Part shown: positions 4,653 through 5,291 of the stretch, piece by piece
Layout: every line of letters begins with the position of its first letter
How positions within the stretch are numbered: the first letter of the stretch is position 1
Assembly: GCF_036639235.1 (NCBI RefSeq)
Contig: NZ_JAVWJB010000072.1
Location: forward strand, 1 to 5,291
From: Clostridium_AB sp036639235
GTDB lineage: Bacteria; Bacillota; Clostridia; Clostridiales; Caloramatoraceae
Length of the DNA: 5,291 nt
Direction of reading: 5' to 3'
The notes under the pieces: generated by a model
Told to the model about the DNA's origin: nothing
The model's input: only the letters and a program-made list of their open reading frames with translations
Database searches by the model: none
Translations under genes and position numbers: made by a program

Positions 4653-5291
4653 ACAGTGTTTTTTAGGGCTTTTATATATTTTAGTGAATAATAAAATATT
4701 TAAAAAGAAGATTAGGGTAAGTAGTAAAACAATGTATCTTGTTAGGTATTCAACAGTATAGATATTTGTATGGACTTTAAATTCATTACTTTTTATTATT
4801 TTATGTTTAACCATATATGCCTTAAGGGTTTTGTGAACATCTACAATTCTGTTTTCACTAATATTTTTAATAGTATCTATTGGAGAGTGAATTTTATCAA
4901 CATCATCATGAATAAGTGTTACAGAGTCTATTCCAAATGGGTCAAATGAGGCGTGATCGCTATTGTCCATATGCAAAGTGTTAGATTTGACTCCAAGTGC
5001 ACTCATTATAGATAAAATTTCCTTAGATAGTGGATTCTCGTTGTTGCTTAGTACTGATAGAGGAATTTCCTTAGTTGAGGCTACCATATCAAAGTTAATT
5101 ACCTTTCCGCCCTTTAATTTTAATGGAGGGTTTTTGGCAAAGTACTGAGAACCAAGTAAGCCTACTTCTTCAGCATCAAAGCAAGCAAATACTATATTTC
5201 TTTCAGGTTTTGACTTAGATAATGCTCTAGCTGCTTCAATTACAAATGAAGTTCCTGAGGCATTATCAAGTGCACCAGGGTAGATTCTTCC
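4647..5291 (-). CDS. M28-family zinc aminopeptidase, C-terminal part, with C-terminal membrane anchor (5' end off window)
   Basis: The visible 214 residues are the C-terminal part of a two-metal M28 exopeptidase that removes N-terminal residues from peptides. The frame stays open to the window edge at 5291, so the start lies outside. Numbering from the first visible residue, PGALDNASG (5-13) carries the bridging ligand D9; FDAEEVGLLGS (38-48) has the general base E41 and metal ligand E42; NFD (66-68) gives ligand D68; and KIHSPIDT (133-140) gives the last ligand H135. The first His ligand must lie upstream of the edge. SDHASF (111-116) is also typical. After the domain, residues about 186-202 form a hydrophobic helix followed by a basic tail (KSPKKHCK). 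By the positive-inside rule this places the catalytic domain outside the cell and the tail in the cytoplasm. An internal ATG at 5087 lies within the catalytic domain and is not the start. The gene is convergent with the GGDEF gene, 18 bases apart. Confidence 0.92.
   Translation of the reverse strand, partial: GRIYPGALDNASGTSFVIEAARALSKSKPERNIVFACFDAEEVGLLGSQYFAKNPPLKLKGGKVINFDMVASTKEIPLSVLSNNENPLSKEILSIMSALGVKSNTLHMDNSDHASFDPFGIDSVTLIHDDVDKIHSPIDTIKNISENRIVDVHKTLKAYMVKHKIIKSNEFKVHTNIYTVEYLTRYIVLLLTLIFFLNILLFTKIYKSPKKHCK

Noticed and set aside
4647..5087. A separate 146-residue protein starting at the ATG at 5087
   Set aside because: The same frame is open to the window edge and encodes M28 metal-ligand motifs upstream of that ATG, so the ATG is internal.
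4963..5148. 61-codon open frame on the + strand opposite the peptidase
   Set aside because: Antisense to conserved M28 catalytic sequence.

Overview
The window is AT-rich DNA with strong AGGAGG-type ribosome binding sites, AGA/TTA-rich codon use and intrinsic terminators with T-tracts. These point to a low-GC Firmicute. The S4 sequence and the mix of genes suggest a Clostridium-like, probably spore-forming, anaerobe. I cannot name a species from the sequence alone.

Layout. Five complete genes lie on the + strand: a small DUF805 membrane protein (60-500), an unrecognised protein with 22 cysteines in 169 residues (564-1073), a stand-alone ribosomal protein S4 (rpsD, 1345-1938), a concentrative nucleoside transporter of the CNT/NupC family (2222-3403), and a multi-spanning membrane protein with a C-terminal GGDEF diguanylate cyclase domain (3507-4628). 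A sixth gene, on the - strand and cut by the right edge, is the C-terminal 214 residues of an M28-family zinc aminopeptidase with a C-terminal membrane anchor (4647-5291).

Transcription units. Most genes look monocistronic. There are hairpin structures after the Cys-rich gene (two in tandem), after rpsD, after the transporter, and between the convergent GGDEF and peptidase genes. The last of these can act on both strands. Only the DUF805 and Cys-rich genes lack a terminator between them, but the 63-base gap holds promoter-like sequences, one of which resembles a mother-cell sigma-K promoter. The two longer non-coding stretches, 1074-1344 and 1939-2221, hold the hairpins, a perfect 7-1-7 Fur-family operator upstream of rpsD, and weak promoter candidates for the transporter. 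I see no riboswitch, tRNA, CRISPR array or mobile element.

How it fits together. This looks like a housekeeping stretch rather than one coherent pathway. The points most worth following are the uncharacterised Cys-rich protein (possible spore-coat or metal-binding protein, with a CxxCx4C module seen twice and a looser version once), and the zinc-ligand-free S4 gene behind a Fur/Zur/PerR-type operator. The second would fit metal-dependent control of an alternative ribosomal protein. A link between these two through metal homeostasis is speculation.
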